Shown here piece after piece: positions 23,440-34,721 of a stretch of DNA of 64,000 nt (positions are counted from its first letter, which is position 1; every line of letters begins with the position of its first letter). The position numbers and the translations under genes were made by a program. The stretch is from Arthrobotrys musiformis (taxonomy: Eukaryota; Ascomycota; Orbiliomycetes; Orbiliales; Orbiliaceae): the NCBI GenBank assembly GCA_036971715.1, contig JAVHJL010000006.1, positions 2,480,001 to 2,544,000 on the forward strand, read 5' to 3'. The notes beneath the pieces are model-generated. The model did not search any database. It saw nothing but the letters and a program-made list of their open reading frames with translations, and was not told where the DNA came from.

Positions 23440-24432
23440 TTCTTCTTCTTCTTCTTCTTCGTCCCCTGTGCGCTCTGCCTCCACGAAAATAGCGCTCTTC
23501 TCGCCAGCGTGAAACTCCTCCTCATCCCCTGCGCGCTCTGCCTCCTCAGAACTAGCGCTCTCTTCCTCTCCGCTTTCCTCGTCTTCCGAAACACCGTTCG
23601 GACCTTCCCCGAGTTGGTCAGAGGAACCGCTCCCCACAGATTCCTCGGATGGGACACCCAAGACAGTGCTGTCCTCGACTTCCTCAGCCCCGAGGGGCAA
23701 GGAAGAGAGGCCGGCGGCGTCGAGGGGCTCATCCTCGGTTTCCGCTGCTTGCGGCTCCATGACCGTCTCCGGCTCGGTCACGGCAACGGGTTCCGGTGTA
23801 ACACCCACCGAAACTTCCGTCTGCACCCCGGCGTCAACGTAACGAGGACCCGGAGCAAGAGGGACGGAGGCGGCCTTCTCAGGCTCCTCATCGTCCTTCT
23901 GCTGGGCCGACCCCTCGTTAGTTGGGCCACAGCGCCTGCGGAACCACTGGGCCCTCTGCCGTTCAGTCTTCCGCTTAGAGGCCTCTTTCATCCTCTTCCG
24001 AAATGCGAGAATTACTTCTCGCGAGACTGGAGTTGGCCTGCTTGGAGGCTCAACAGGTTCACTCTCCTCCGGCTCCGCCTCCGGTGTTTCCACCGGGACG
24101 TATTCGCCGGACTCGAGATCCTCTGCTTCCATATCAAGCAGACCTTGTCCAGTTGCGAAAGAGGCAACCAGCGAAAAGAAGATGAACAAACTTGCATCGG
24201 GATGCAAGTCGGCAGTGGGGACCCAGGGAGTTGGTGCTACGTCGACGTAGCAGATGCTGCCGAAGAACTCGGCGAGCATCTTTCCGGCGTTGGCGAGATC
24301 ATGCATCGCCGCTGGGACCACCGAAATGGCCATCATTATAAGCACAGGGGCCAGGATGTACAACATCCCTGGGAATGGCCCCTGGCTAGACCAGCGTGGG
24401 TCAGCAGTGATCAATGTCGGGCGAGAATCCAT
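22777..24432 (-). CDS. Membrane protein with very long poly-glutamate tract, function unknown
   Basis: Single exon of 551 residues starting at the ATG at 24432. Two hydrophobic segments (about residues 22-42 and 80-97) lie near the N-terminus. An acidic, proline-containing linker follows, then a basic stretch (FRKRMKEASKRKTERQRAQWFRRR, around 145-168), then an acidic region ending in a run of well over 100 nearly uninterrupted glutamates. The C-terminal part (EEEKERMEKQ, WEREAALWDEEERLEEE) is strongly predicted to be a charged single helix or coiled coil. The glutamate run is encoded mostly by a 9-bp repeat. Long frames on the opposite strand are shadows of the repeat (poly-Ser, or Leu-Phe). 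I do not recognise a family. Confidence 0.6.
23236..23462. repeat. 9-bp minisatellite (TTCTTCCTC)n
   Basis: About twenty near-perfect copies of TTCTTCCTC run from about 23236 to 23432 and grade into TTC triplets to 23462. On the minus strand they give GAG GAA GAA, three glutamates per unit, in frame with the surrounding gene. Imperfect versions extend left to about 23130. Confidence 0.95.
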
Positions 24433-25504
24433 AGATTGGGTCGTATCGATGACTATGATCGATACTAGCTCTAAGGATTTTGTTGGTGGAAAGCTTGTTG
24501 GGGTATCCGGTGCTGAAATCAGATATTGGGAATAACTGTTTGGGCGTTGGATGAAGAAGGAAAGAGAAGAAAGAAAGAAAGAAAGAAAAAATGGGGGGGC
24601 AGCTGCTTTTATAGGCTCAACTTGACAACAACGTCGGTGCTGAGATCAATGCTCGGCCGATTTTACAAAAATTATTTCGCTCGGCCGTTCTCTAAACTAC
24701 ACCAGTGCTGAGCACAGTGCTCAGCAGTTCCAGTCACAGGTAAATATCCGTACTGAGTCATATATTTCGTTATAAAATCATTAAATAATTGATCCCGATT
24801 AAAAATGATTGATCCCGACTAATTCCCAGTACTACCGTCAATTGCATGAGGCCAAATCAATCATCCTAACAACTCAACTATCCACAGGTCCCGTTTCTAC
24901 CATTACTACTACGGAATCCACGGATTCTACGCCCAAAAGCACGTCCAATAAGGCTTCACATAGGGTCCCTTACTTCAGATACCGCCTGTACGGTATACCG
25001 CTTCTCTCATCACCTTCCCAGGCCTTCCCGTGTTGTCGGCAGCAAAATCCAACGTCTGAAGTGGTCAACGTCGGAAACTTCCGAAATAGGAAGTTTTAAC
25101 GATGTTGTACAAGCACTTGGCGGGCAAAATTGCAACAACATTTGCGATTTTGCGGGTGCGACAACACAAATCCCAAAGCGGGCCCTCGGATTTCGCTCGA
25201 GCGACGGACAACACAAAAGAGGGTAGATTCTCGATCTTTGAGCAGGAGGCAGCCTCGTAGCCAGGCATTCGGAGTAAGAGGGATGATTTGACCTAGCATA
25301 GACGCCTACGGCATTGATCTTACACTGTGAGCGTGCCGGAGGTATCGAAATTACGCACTACGTGCTACGGTAGGGCCTATGCCATTCGCGAAATTAACAT
25401 CGGTTTTCATCTTCAGATTACCTAGCTAACTGGGTAACTGCAACATCTAGATCTATTCGCACGGCCGCAACTTCACGCATCCCTCCCTTCGTCCTCCCTT
25501 CCCT
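24433..25504. other. Intergenic region
   Basis: It holds the promoter of the poly-glutamate gene, with a GAAA microsatellite at about 24568-24590, and the 3' end of the gene at 25.5 kb. Nothing else was recognised. Confidence 0.45.
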
Positions 25505-26938
25505 TTAGCAGATATCTCGTCCTCGTAAACGGTCCACCTCCGGTTCGAAGCTGTAGGTGATATCGGAAGCAGGAACAAAAGCCTCGGCTAGCCAGATATC
25601 CGAGAACCTGGACCCAGAGCGCAGGGTCGTTGGACCCCCACATCCTTCAGCTACGATGTCGGATATTTCTTCATTTCTCAATGTATCAGTGCTCGAAGTA
25701 TCCGATCCACTCTCACAATCGGCATCAACAGCCTCGATGCTACCGAGGCGCGTAGCGTTGTCTTGCACTGTCAAATGGTCGTCTTCCGTGGTACCACTGG
25801 CTCGAACTCCAAGGGCTCCAGGTGCAGACGAATTGACTAGTTGTTTTGATAATTCTACACCTTCACTCGTATAGATAGCTGGCGACGCTCCGCCTTCGGA
25901 AGATTTAGCAGGAGAAGCCCCTCGGACCGAGTAATTAAACCGTTCACACCAAGGCTTTGACCCCTTTTGAAGGATTGGTAATGGATCGATAAACGCGTTT
26001 TCCCAAATCGCAAGAGTATCTCTTCCAATGCTAACATCGTTTAGGTAGCGGGCGTGCTTCGGTGACATTCCCGAGCGGTATCCTCCATCCCCAAAATACC
26101 TCCGAGTGAGGGTGTAGAGGCCGTACAGGGTCACCAGGAAGACCGCTAAGGTTACAAGAAATATAGCGGCAGCAATAACCCCCCACAAAAACGAAGTTAC
26201 ATGGATTCCAGCCCAGAGTGATGGCACGACCATTAGCTGTGAATTGCTTTCCCTAGCCCGCTGAGACTCATCCCAGAGATCCCAGAGGGGGTCCAAATTG
26301 GCGAAGTAGCCGGGGAGGTCTGCATCTAGCTTCTGATCGATAACAGCCCTTATAAAATCCTGAAACCACGGGGATACCGTCCAGTTCTGCTGAAGGAAAT
26401 CAGAAATCCGGTCGTTGAGGACGTCATGTGTGATAAACTCTGTGTCGCCGGGTGGTGCTATGTGTGAGAACCAACCGTGGACCGCTCGGAGTCTGATGAA
26501 GGTTTGAAGTGAGCTGGCGGCCGTTTGGAGGGTTGCAGCGTTGGTTCCGATAATCAGACGTACTAGAAGCCTCTGGAAACGTCGATACAGAAATCGAAAT
26601 GGGTTGGTGACGTGGTATTGGGTGTGTCTGTACTTGTAGCAGCCCGGAGCATCCGTTGCCTCAATCGGTGTTTGTTCCTTCTCCTTATCTGGGCTGTTAT
26701 TTGGGGAATCCAATATGTGGTCAATAGGCCTCTGCGGTTGTGGGTTGCTCAGGGAGTTACCGCGCTTGACGCTGCCATTCGAGGTGTGCACTGCGTCCTT
26801 TGACATAGCCGACGTTTTAACTTGCTCCAGTAATTGTGGATGTATTTGATCATACACAACTGGGCGCGTAAGGTTATTAAACGGATATTCAAAAGCTTCG
26901 ATGGTTTTATTTTGTAGAGATAACATGGTGGTTGACAA
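25505..26938 (-). CDS. Unrecognised protein with one hydrophobic membrane region
   Basis: Uninterrupted 477-codon frame from an ATG at 26938, far longer than expected by chance here. The N-terminal 110 residues are polar. A mixed helical region follows (RFLYRRFQRLLVRLIIG, around 115-131, with several Trp-containing segments, WFSHIAPPGD and WDLWDESQRA). A strong hydrophobic stretch lies at about 244-278 (FLWGVIAAAIFLVTLAVFLV), which could form one long or two short membrane helices, and is followed by a basic RRYF. The C-terminal 190 residues are Ser/Thr/Glu-rich and probably disordered. It has the look of an ER or plasma membrane protein of unknown function, seen as single-exon genes in filamentous fungi. 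Confidence 0.6.
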   Translation of the reverse strand: MSTTMLSLQNKTIEAFEYPFNNLTRPVVYDQIHPQLLEQVKTSAMSKDAVHTSNGSVKRGNSLSNPQPQRPIDHILDSPNNSPDKEKEQTPIEATDAPGCYKYRHTQYHVTNPFRFLYRRFQRLLVRLIIGTNAATLQTAASSLQTFIRLRAVHGWFSHIAPPGDTEFITHDVLNDRISDFLQQNWTVSPWFQDFIRAVIDQKLDADLPGYFANLDPLWDLWDESQRARESNSQLMVVPSLWAGIHVTSFLWGVIAAAIFLVTLAVFLVTLYGLYTLTRRYFGDGGYRSGMSPKHARYLNDVSIGRDTLAIWENAFIDPLPILQKGSKPWCERFNYSVRGASPAKSSEGGASPAIYTSEGVELSKQLVNSSAPGALGVRASGTTEDDHLTVQDNATRLGSIEAVDADCESGSDTSSTDTLRNEEISDIVAEGCGGPTTLRSGSRFSDIWLAEAFVPASDITYSFEPEVDRLRGRDIC

Positions 26939-29640
26939 TATATTTATTTTTTGAAAATTTTGATTAGACTAGTTTTAAAATTTGGAGAGTAGCAACTTGC
27001 AGGTGGAGGGGGTAGCTGCGGATGCGTAGGAGCGAGACGAAGTGGATGTAAATATAAATATTAAGCTCTGGTAACTACTTTATTATATGTAAAATTAATT
27101 CAATATATCTTAGTAGGTATAGTGGCCTGGGAAAGGTATATAGTAGGATAGAAGAAACTACTGGAATCCAGAAATATCAGGGCTGTAGCACTATAGGGAG
27201 TCAGCTTGCTAGATTCAGCACCTGCCATGGAGGTACCCTGCCACAGGCACATGCACAGCATACCGTGATCACAGATAGAGTTCTAACTCTTCAATTACAG
27301 TACGTAAGCTAGCTGCGGAGTTACCCAATTAAGTAGAAATAGAAGTGAATTACTAGCTATCGTTTTTTTAAACGTATCGATCCGGCCTGTAACGAATAGA
27401 GATATCGAGCTCAGCTGATCAGGTGTTAGGAGTTAGCCGATTCTCACATATCAATTACATTTTAAAGGTATATGTATGGTAAAACCGATTTAATACGGCC
27501 CTTTATAATGTTAATATCGATATCGCTAAAGATATAGAATGCCCAGCGTATATGCATGTCGTCAGCGCTCCGCGAATGAACGCTTAGATCTTAATCGAGA
27601 ACAATTTTAAACTTTTAATACTGAGATCAGAACTCGCTGCCTAGTTGGTTGCCGGAGATTATGTGGGCTATATCAAGGTGCACTTAATTAACCCTAATCA
27701 CACTACCCACACAGCAGGCCGGCCGCGCGTTATACTTGACGGGATGTGTTGGATGATTGCCGGAACAATCACGGCCTTGCGCATATAGGAATCATTTATC
27801 TGTGACAGTGGTGAAGGCCTAACGGTTGTGAGACCTTTTGGGACTGGTTATTGGCTGCATTGGGGTGATACTAAGGACATGCATAGGAGATCACAAACTA
27901 TACCAAATGTTGATGTGATGAACCAGCGCTCCGGTTTCTAAAATCAGACATCTTATCGATACAGAATTATTCTGTTCCATGGATCCATGGAGGTGTGGGG
28001 ATCGTGCACGCTACCATGACAGTGCCGGCGATAACAAATGCTACCCATGTTGGATGCATAACACAACGGCAGTGGCTATAACGGTTCCCGGAGTGTTGTT
28101 ATATTGTTAGATCAAGTGAGAGTTGCCGATATTAGGAAAGTGTGGCCAAGCGCCGAATGCCGATGAAGTGAGAATAAGGTTGGTGAAACATTCGAAAGAG
28201 TCCTTCCAAGATAGAGCGATATCATATCGTCCAATCCTTCTCGGAGCTAGGCCGGTGTCGACGTCCTAAAATGGAAGCCGCTAGGAGCAACGCAATTCGC
28301 TCGTGGCTCGATTTGGAACCATGGGCCAGAACGGATTAAGAAATGGCTTCGGTTGGTTGATGAGCCTTGGGTCATTTTGTGGGACCCGAACTGGCGCCAC
28401 CAATTTCTGATAAAATTAAATTGGATTTTTGTTCTTTGTGGCCCCTCGCGCTCGAACACATCCCGGCGCTCGACTGGTCCTAGTTGCGACGGCTCATCAA
28501 GCAATGCATGATGTCTCAAGCTCATCGCCTTGTCTTTCAGCCGTTCTGCCATCGCATGAAGTAAAGACACGTCGAATGTCGCCGCCGACGCGACCTCCAG
28601 GCCGGCTGATGAAAAAAATAATCCTCATTGGCGTCATGCTCAAGTGCCAACTCATCGACATGGCTCAGGGTTCGCTTGGAGCATTAAAATTCAGGTCGCA
28701 GGGAGCTATGGACAGGGGTACGGCATGGAGCGAACCAATGACGGCAGAGTTCCAGCAGCGCCGACGAACCGTTTTAGTTGGGGTTTGCTTCTTTCGCCCG
28801 CGATCCCTTACCCCATGTTCACGAACTCACATTCGAGTTTCACGAAACATTTCATCGGCACTAGGCGGAGACCATCTGCCAGGGCAATATCAGGAGGTTC
28901 AACGGCATCAGACCTGCATGACGGCACAGTTGTTGATATCGAAGAGGGGCCTTATATTCGCTTAGGAACTGATATCGGGAAGAAACGTGTTCATAAAGTG
29001 ATCAGGTGGTTTGAGATTGAGGTCTCGAAGGCCACTCCGGATCACTATATCGCCGCGCGCAAGGGTACCTTTCTCATGCATCGCAATGTAATGTCTGGTC
29101 CGTAGATCCACTGTGCGAAGTATTGGCTTCGATGTTCCCTTGCGTGCATGCTCGTACTTTTCTTTCGCATATTCGCACCCTTGTAGTGGCTAGTACGGTG
29201 TGTAGACCGGTCGATGTAGGTGCTATGTAAGACGCCTGATATACAGCCTGGAGCATGGAGGTGGTGGTGGTGCGACAGCCATCGGCTTCACGATCAAGGT
29301 ATCCCCACCTCGAAGAAGAAAGGAAAAAAAAAAAAGTTTTCCTGTCTGACAGCGCATTCGAATGCCTTTGTGGCCGTCGGTCTTTCAGCCTTTGCGCTTG
29401 AAAGAAGAATCTTCGAACAAACCACCAGAGTTTTATACTTAAATCACCAGGGTCGTCCCATGTTCGGATGGCTTTCCTTGTTTCGGCCTCAGATTGACGT
29501 ACTTTCAGACCATAGTGTCTACGACCTAAACCCTTTGGTCAACGGTAGTTTTTCGGCAAAAACTTTTCCATGCTGTCGTCCAGAAGCAGTTAACATTCGA
29601 TCGAATTGCGATTCACGTCGTACTTCTCTGGGCCCTATCT
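26939..29640. other. Long intergenic region, no supported gene
   Basis: The sequence is AT-rich to about 28.2 kb and more balanced after that. Several frames of 100-178 codons overlap on both strands at 28.2-29.7 kb, but none shows a domain, biased composition or splice structure I can trust. Confidence 0.45.
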
Positions 29641-30631
29641 CACCTATATTTCGACCCTCGTCGCCATCATCACCATCGCCATCTACTTCTCCCTCTCCCT
29701 TCCTCCCTTCCTTCCTGCTAGCTAACTAGATCGGCGATACATTCCTCGCAGCGTCATCGAGGACACAAACAAAAACAGCGTGAGAGAGTGCAGGCAGAGT
29801 GGGTGTGTGTGTCGAGTTCATTCAATTGAGATCCAATCCAATCCAATCCAATCCCTTGACCTTGTCGCCAGTGCAATACGCTAAAGCTCTCCACTCAAAT
29901 TCCACTTTATCTTCCTGCACCACTCTTCCTCTTCACCATTCCCTTCCCCTTAAAACACCTTGAGCCCACAATTCACGACCCAGAAGAAAAAAAAACCACC
30001 GCCTTCATCTGCACCATCGCATTCTTCATCACCAGACTTCTTCCCCTCTCTTCCTTTCGATTCTCGTCCCCGATTTGTGTGCTGGCTATCCAATCGAACC
30101 GTCCTTTCAACTCCATTCATCGACTTCATCTTCACCTTCGCCTTGGATTTGACCTTTTGTCGGTAAGTCGCATCCCGTCGCCTTTCCTTCCTCTTTCTTC
30201 GCGTAGTTCCGGTCCTCAACATTGTGGTTGGTTTTGCTTTTGGGGTGGGAAACCAACAGCGGTGCTCGCTCCCCTTGAAATCGCAGCTTGCTGTTGAACC
30301 CTGCACAACGGCCAACAAGCACCCAAACCAACAACGAGTAACCACCAGCGACGACCAACATCTCCAGTTTGATTGATTAAAAGCTGCTAATTCAACGTGT
30401 CGCGCGATTAGAAGTCTCCGAATTCGATAAATTCACGTCATTGCCTACCCTTTTTCCGTTTTGAAATACACCCGATACCGACTTCTCTCATCCTTCCTCT
30501 CTCCCTGTACTTGATACGGTGTATCACTTTTGGCCTCGAAGGTCAAGTCAAATCTTCCCTACAAAAAACCAACATATCTCTTATCCGTGACGAGCTATCG
30601 CACGGTCTAAACATTCTTCATAATTCGCGTC
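29641..30631 (+). promoter_or_regulatory. Promoter and probable 5' UTR of the Msb1-domain gene
   Basis: Pyrimidine-rich DNA (CCATC, CCTTCC runs; a CCAAT-like ATCCA tandem at 29830-29853) leads to the ATG at 30632. A possible 5' UTR intron runs 30163-30259 (donor GTAAGT, acceptor CAACAG). The long pyrimidine-rich leader is usual for growth-control genes in filamentous fungi. Confidence 0.4.
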
Positions 30632-33600
30632 ATGTCATTCCTAAAGGCCCTAAGGGGCAAAGGGAGTCCGGGAAAGGCCAAAAAATCCAAGGGATCGGAC
30701 AACCAACCTGCCGAGGTCAAGGCAGCTCCCGTTTACCAGGACCCATGGGAGAAGGTGCAAGTCACACCTGATGAAATCTGCGAGCTGGTTAAAGCTTGTA
30801 CCACCGAGATCAAATCTAGAGGTACGTTTTATCTATCTATTGCATGCTGCTGCGTGCTTCGTTCTTTATTTCCTTTGGTCGTCGATAGCTAATGGGAACC
30901 TAACTAGGCTTAACCGCTCCGTTTTTCATCCTGCCATTCCGACCAACAAATGAACCCAGCTCGGCCCGTCCCTTCATTCGAAAATACTTTAGCACCGAGG
31001 TGGATTTCAATGGACCAATGCGTGGAGAAAGACTTGCCCGTGAACTCAGGCTCACAGACATAACAGTAAGCTCTCTTCTAGCTTTGCCTTTTATTTTACA
31101 CTATGGTTTATTTGACGCTGATTCATTCATTCCTTAGGTTCTGTGCAGTATCATGAAGTGGTGTTGGGCAAGACTCCCCGGTGGTGTGGTTTCGTGGGGT
31201 GTCTACGATACTTTCCGTGAAGGCGAAGCAGGTATGATACATGTGCTCCTAGAATTACGATACAATTGACGGCCTCGAGCTAATTTTCATGTCAAGATTC
31301 CGAGATGTCCCGAAATGCTTTCCCCTCTTTCATGCCGATGATTGTCGACTCAGAGGCACGTTCCTCCATCATTTTCGACTTTTTCGACCTCCTGTCTGCT
31401 ATCGCAGCAAACGGCAAGCACAACGGCTTGACTGGCCTTAAGATTTCTCGAATGGCAGGCTGGTGGGCTTTCGAGCACTCTGATAATGGATTTGGTTTCG
31501 AGGGTGGTTATGATTCATATGCCAAGTAAGCAAGATATAGGTGATATGTTTATCAATATTACGTGCTAATGTGTTCCCCAGAGCTGCTTTGGCTACCTGC
31601 CATCTCTTCTTTTCATACCTGCGCTCGCTGGCGCCAACTGGAAGTGGTGGAGTCTCAGTTCTCCCACTTTCCCTCCAACAGCTACTCTACGATGTGGAGT
31701 ACCCTCCAAACAAGTCTTCCTTCCTCAATGAGCCGACAAGTCACATAATCATGACAGTTGACACCGTTTCGCCAACGCCTTTCGCCCTCCTCCGTCGTGC
31801 CCGCAATTTCGACTTCACCGAGGAGAGCCGCCCGCTACAGGAGTTCTCTGACTACGAAGATCCCGTTCAAGCTCTTACTGAGGAATCCAAACGTATTTTG
31901 AAATGTATCTCTGCCGCCAATCAATCAGCGAAACCAGGTGCCGGAGCTGGCCTTGGAGACCAATCCTGGAGTAGATTTCAGGATCTCGGGTTCTCGGCCC
32001 TTGAAGAGTCAGAGTCTTCCGGAGACGATGATAGCATCTTTGGAACCACAGGACAGACTTTCAGGAAACGCAAGCAAAACGATGGCTTGGTCCAGAGGCA
32101 GAAGCCAGTCGACCTTGCCCGGCCAACTACACCATCTTGGGCCGACTTTATGGCTTCTGGGTTCACTGAGGCAGCCTCAGAAACAAGGGCACCGGCTCCA
32201 ATCTTATTGTCTCCAGATAAGCTCCTCCCCGCAATTGAGACCTCTAGGGCCCGTAGTGTTCAATCGAACCGTCGACCAGACGAATCACACCTCGAGCCTG
32301 GTGAGTTGGCGAGCATTACTACAATTGCCATAGATGATGCCTTTTGGCTTGTGTGGATGACAAGTTTGGCCCCAGAGGAGACATCTGCCCGAAAGGCGGT
32401 CTTCGGCCGATGTGCTATGTTCGACACTGTTATCCGTGGTATTAAGTGGGTGATTGTTGAGGAGAAGGTTAAGGGAGCGCTGAAGAATACCAATAACGAT
32501 GAGGTTTTCCTTGCTACAAAGAAAGACAAGAAGAGGACTATGAGAAACAGGCTTATCCGAAGAAGATCTGTTGACAGGAAGGAGGTTGTCCCTGAGAAAC
32601 CTAATGGGTTCTCAACCACCTCGCTCTCACAACGACCCCTCAACCTTACTCCTGAGCAACAGCAAAGTATTCGGCAGACTGCTGCGACTTTGCGACAACG
32701 TGGCCATGACCTTCCAATCCCACGCCCCAGACCTAACCCACCAGAGCGTCCTGCTGAAAAGGTTATGACAACTGCTAGCGTCATGACACTCCCGCCTACT
32801 ATCATGAAGGAGGCTTCCCCAGCCATGACTTGGGCAAAGAACTATGACAAAGAAGCTATCAGAGATGCCTACCTTGGCGGCGCTACCTCACTTGCGGCGG
32901 TGTCCCAGAAGAGCCTCCCCCCCGCACCAGTTGAGAATGGTGACAGCCGTACGCAATCCCCGCTCAGATCGCCTGTCGCGCCGGCATCCCCACCTCTGTC
33001 TCCTCCCACTCCAACTGTGACAAAGCCAAAGCTCGCACCGCTCAATACAGAATCTACTAAGCCGAAACCAGTAATCGCTTCTGTCTCCCGCGAGTCCCTG
33101 GAAATCGTCTCAGATAAGCCACAACCACCAGTTCCTCAAGCAGAGCCTGAGCATCATGAGGAGCCTGTTCCATTGACACAGGTCATCTCTCGAACCAACG
33201 GATCTGAGAGGGCAATGAGCCCTGACTTGTCCGATGGTGAGCCAAACAAGAAAGTCAGCAAATTGAGGAAGATTTTCGGAAGCACAAAGCCTGCGAACCG
33301 CCGAGCTTCCGTCCAGGTTACTCCCAAGAACCTCACTGTTCCTGAGAAATCTGATCGCCGACCATCTCTCCGTGGAAAGCCTAACATCCCTCCTATTGCA
33401 AACGGAAACAGTGCTTCGACAGAGCCCGCGGCTTTTGAGTCGTTCCAGACCGCACGAGAGTCCCCGATTAGCCCCAAGCCTATCGCCACGCGTGAAACCA
33501 CACCGGCCGCTTCTATCGTCGAAGAAACCGCTGCAAAGACTGAATTCTCGCGATTTGACCAGGGCCCACTCGACGTTCCGGCCTTCGTACCCCAAGAAGA

Positions 33601-34073
33601 TTCGCCGGAACCATCGCCTGTCCGTCCAAACCATTCCCAGACTCGATTCGCTGCTTCACGCGAACATATTCCGGATGTCCCGGCCTCGGACAACCGATAT
33701 GATGTGTCACCCCCAAGCGAGAAGGCCGAAGAACCTGCCCCAGTTCCAGAGGCGACTCCAGAGCCAAAGGAAGAAGCAAAGGTTTCACCACCATCATCGC
33801 CACAAACCGAGCCTGCCTTGGAGCCTGTCCAAGATAGGTGGGCCCAGATCAAAGCGAACGCAGCCGCCAGGGCCAAAGCCAACCAAGCCATGGGCTCGCC
33901 ACCAAAACCTACCCAGAGCCCACCTCCCGTCGATGCCGAAGAATGTAAGTCTAAGTACCCCTAAAGTTCAAAAATATACATCTACTAATGTACCTTTTGT
34001 TTCAGCAATCGAGTCACGAGTTGCCAGGATCAAGGCCCGTGTTGCTCAGTTGACAGCTGGAGTGGAGCAATAG
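30632..34073 (+). CDS. Msb1/Mug8-domain (RhoGAP-like) morphogenesis protein
   Basis: Six exons: 30632-30821, 30908-31065, 31138-31231, 31297-31525, 31582-33944 and 34006-34073. Introns are 86, 72, 65, 56 and 61 nt, all GT-AG and in phase, giving 1033 residues to a TAG. The N-terminal half matches the fungal Msb1/Mug8 (DUF1708) domain, a RhoGAP-like fold: PWEKVQVTPDEICELVKACTTEIK, PFFILPFRPTNEPSSARPFIRKYF, MKWCWARLPGGVVSWGVY, FFDLLSAIAANGKHNGLTGLKISRMAGWWAFE. The second half is a long disordered, proline- and serine-rich tail. In yeast, Msb1 links Cdc42/Rho1 signalling to polarised growth and wall synthesis. The frame continues beyond the TAG (see the next entry). Confidence 0.88.
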
Positions 34074-34721
34074 AAAGGCTCCAAGAAAACCCGCAGACCC
34101 AAGTGGACCAAGGTTCTAAGGAAACCCTTCATGTTTCTCACCAAGAACCAAAGGAAGCTTCGTGAAGACCAACGTCTTTTCGAAGCACGGGTCAGCGGGT
34201 CAGATTTCGATTGTATGTTCCCTTCTGATGTTTGCAAGCGATTCGATAATAGGAAGATGATCCCGAAGGTTTTAACACCTGAGGAGAAAAGGCGGGAGAT
34301 GCAGGCGAAGTACGAGAGACAACTCTTGGGTATTCCGGAACCACCCCCGACGGTGGAGTATGTACCAAATGAGGGCTACTATAACCCACCTCAGTATACG
34401 AAGCGGGAATACCTCAAAATGGTCATGACTCCCCGTCCAAAACCTCCGGTTACCCTCACTACTACATACCAATTCCACAACCCACATGAGGAAGATACCA
34501 ATCTTTTCGACTATCGGGATATGTATCCCGATAGGTCGGAGGAAGCTCTCCGCCGCTGGTTTCCCCGTTACTACCAGTCAGGCGATGGGCCTGCTGAAGG
34601 GTACGGGGAGGATGCCCCCTCCGCGCCGGTTGGAGTCATGGATCAATATCCGATCTATGACACCGCTGGTGTTGGGCGGGCTCCTCCACGTACCCCATCC
34701 TCATCAGCAGGTTCCAAATAA
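34074..34721 (+). CDS. In-frame open extension after the Msb1-domain gene's UAG
   Basis: Directly after the TAG at 34071-34073, in the same frame, 215 sense codons run to the stop at 34719-34721. The extension looks like real protein: a basic start (KKTRRPKWTKV), then FEARVSGSDFDCMFPSD, LTPEEKRREMQAKYERQLLG, and a Pro/Tyr-rich segment (PPTVEYVPNEGYYNPPQYTKREY). The first ATG in it is at 34131. It could be a readthrough C-terminus, a separate small gene starting at 34131 with its promoter inside the upstream gene, or a coding tail lost to a recent nonsense change. I tested later splice acceptors by phase and found none that bypasses the TAG cleanly; a 54-nt intron 34020-34073 would keep frame, but its donor (GTTGCC) is poor. 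No family recognised. Confidence 0.5.
   Translation, partial: KGSKKTRRPKWTKVLRKPFMFLTKNQRKLREDQRLFEARVSGSDFDCMFPSDVCKRFDNRKMIPKVLTPEEKRREMQAKYERQLLGIPEPPPTVEYVPNEGYYNPPQYTKREYLKMVMTPRPKPPVTLTTTYQFHNPHEEDTNLFDYRDMYPDRSEEALRRWFPRYYQSGDGPAEGYGEDAPSAPVGVMDQYPIYDTAGVGRAPPRTPSSSAGSK

Noticed and set aside
22637..24468. Long plus-strand frames (poly-Ser, Leu-Phe repeats) and a minus-strand Lys-Arg frame
   Set aside because: All are alternative readings of the TTCTTCCTC minisatellite; only the poly-Glu frame has a sensible N-terminus with membrane helices.
28429..28965. 178-codon plus-strand frame and overlapping frames on both strands
   Set aside because: Several equally open overlapping frames, none with domain features or conserved splice sites.
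34212..34251. GTATGT ... AATAG resembling a 40-nt intron in the Msb1 extension
   Set aside because: It is shorter than any other intron here and its removal would create an immediate stop.
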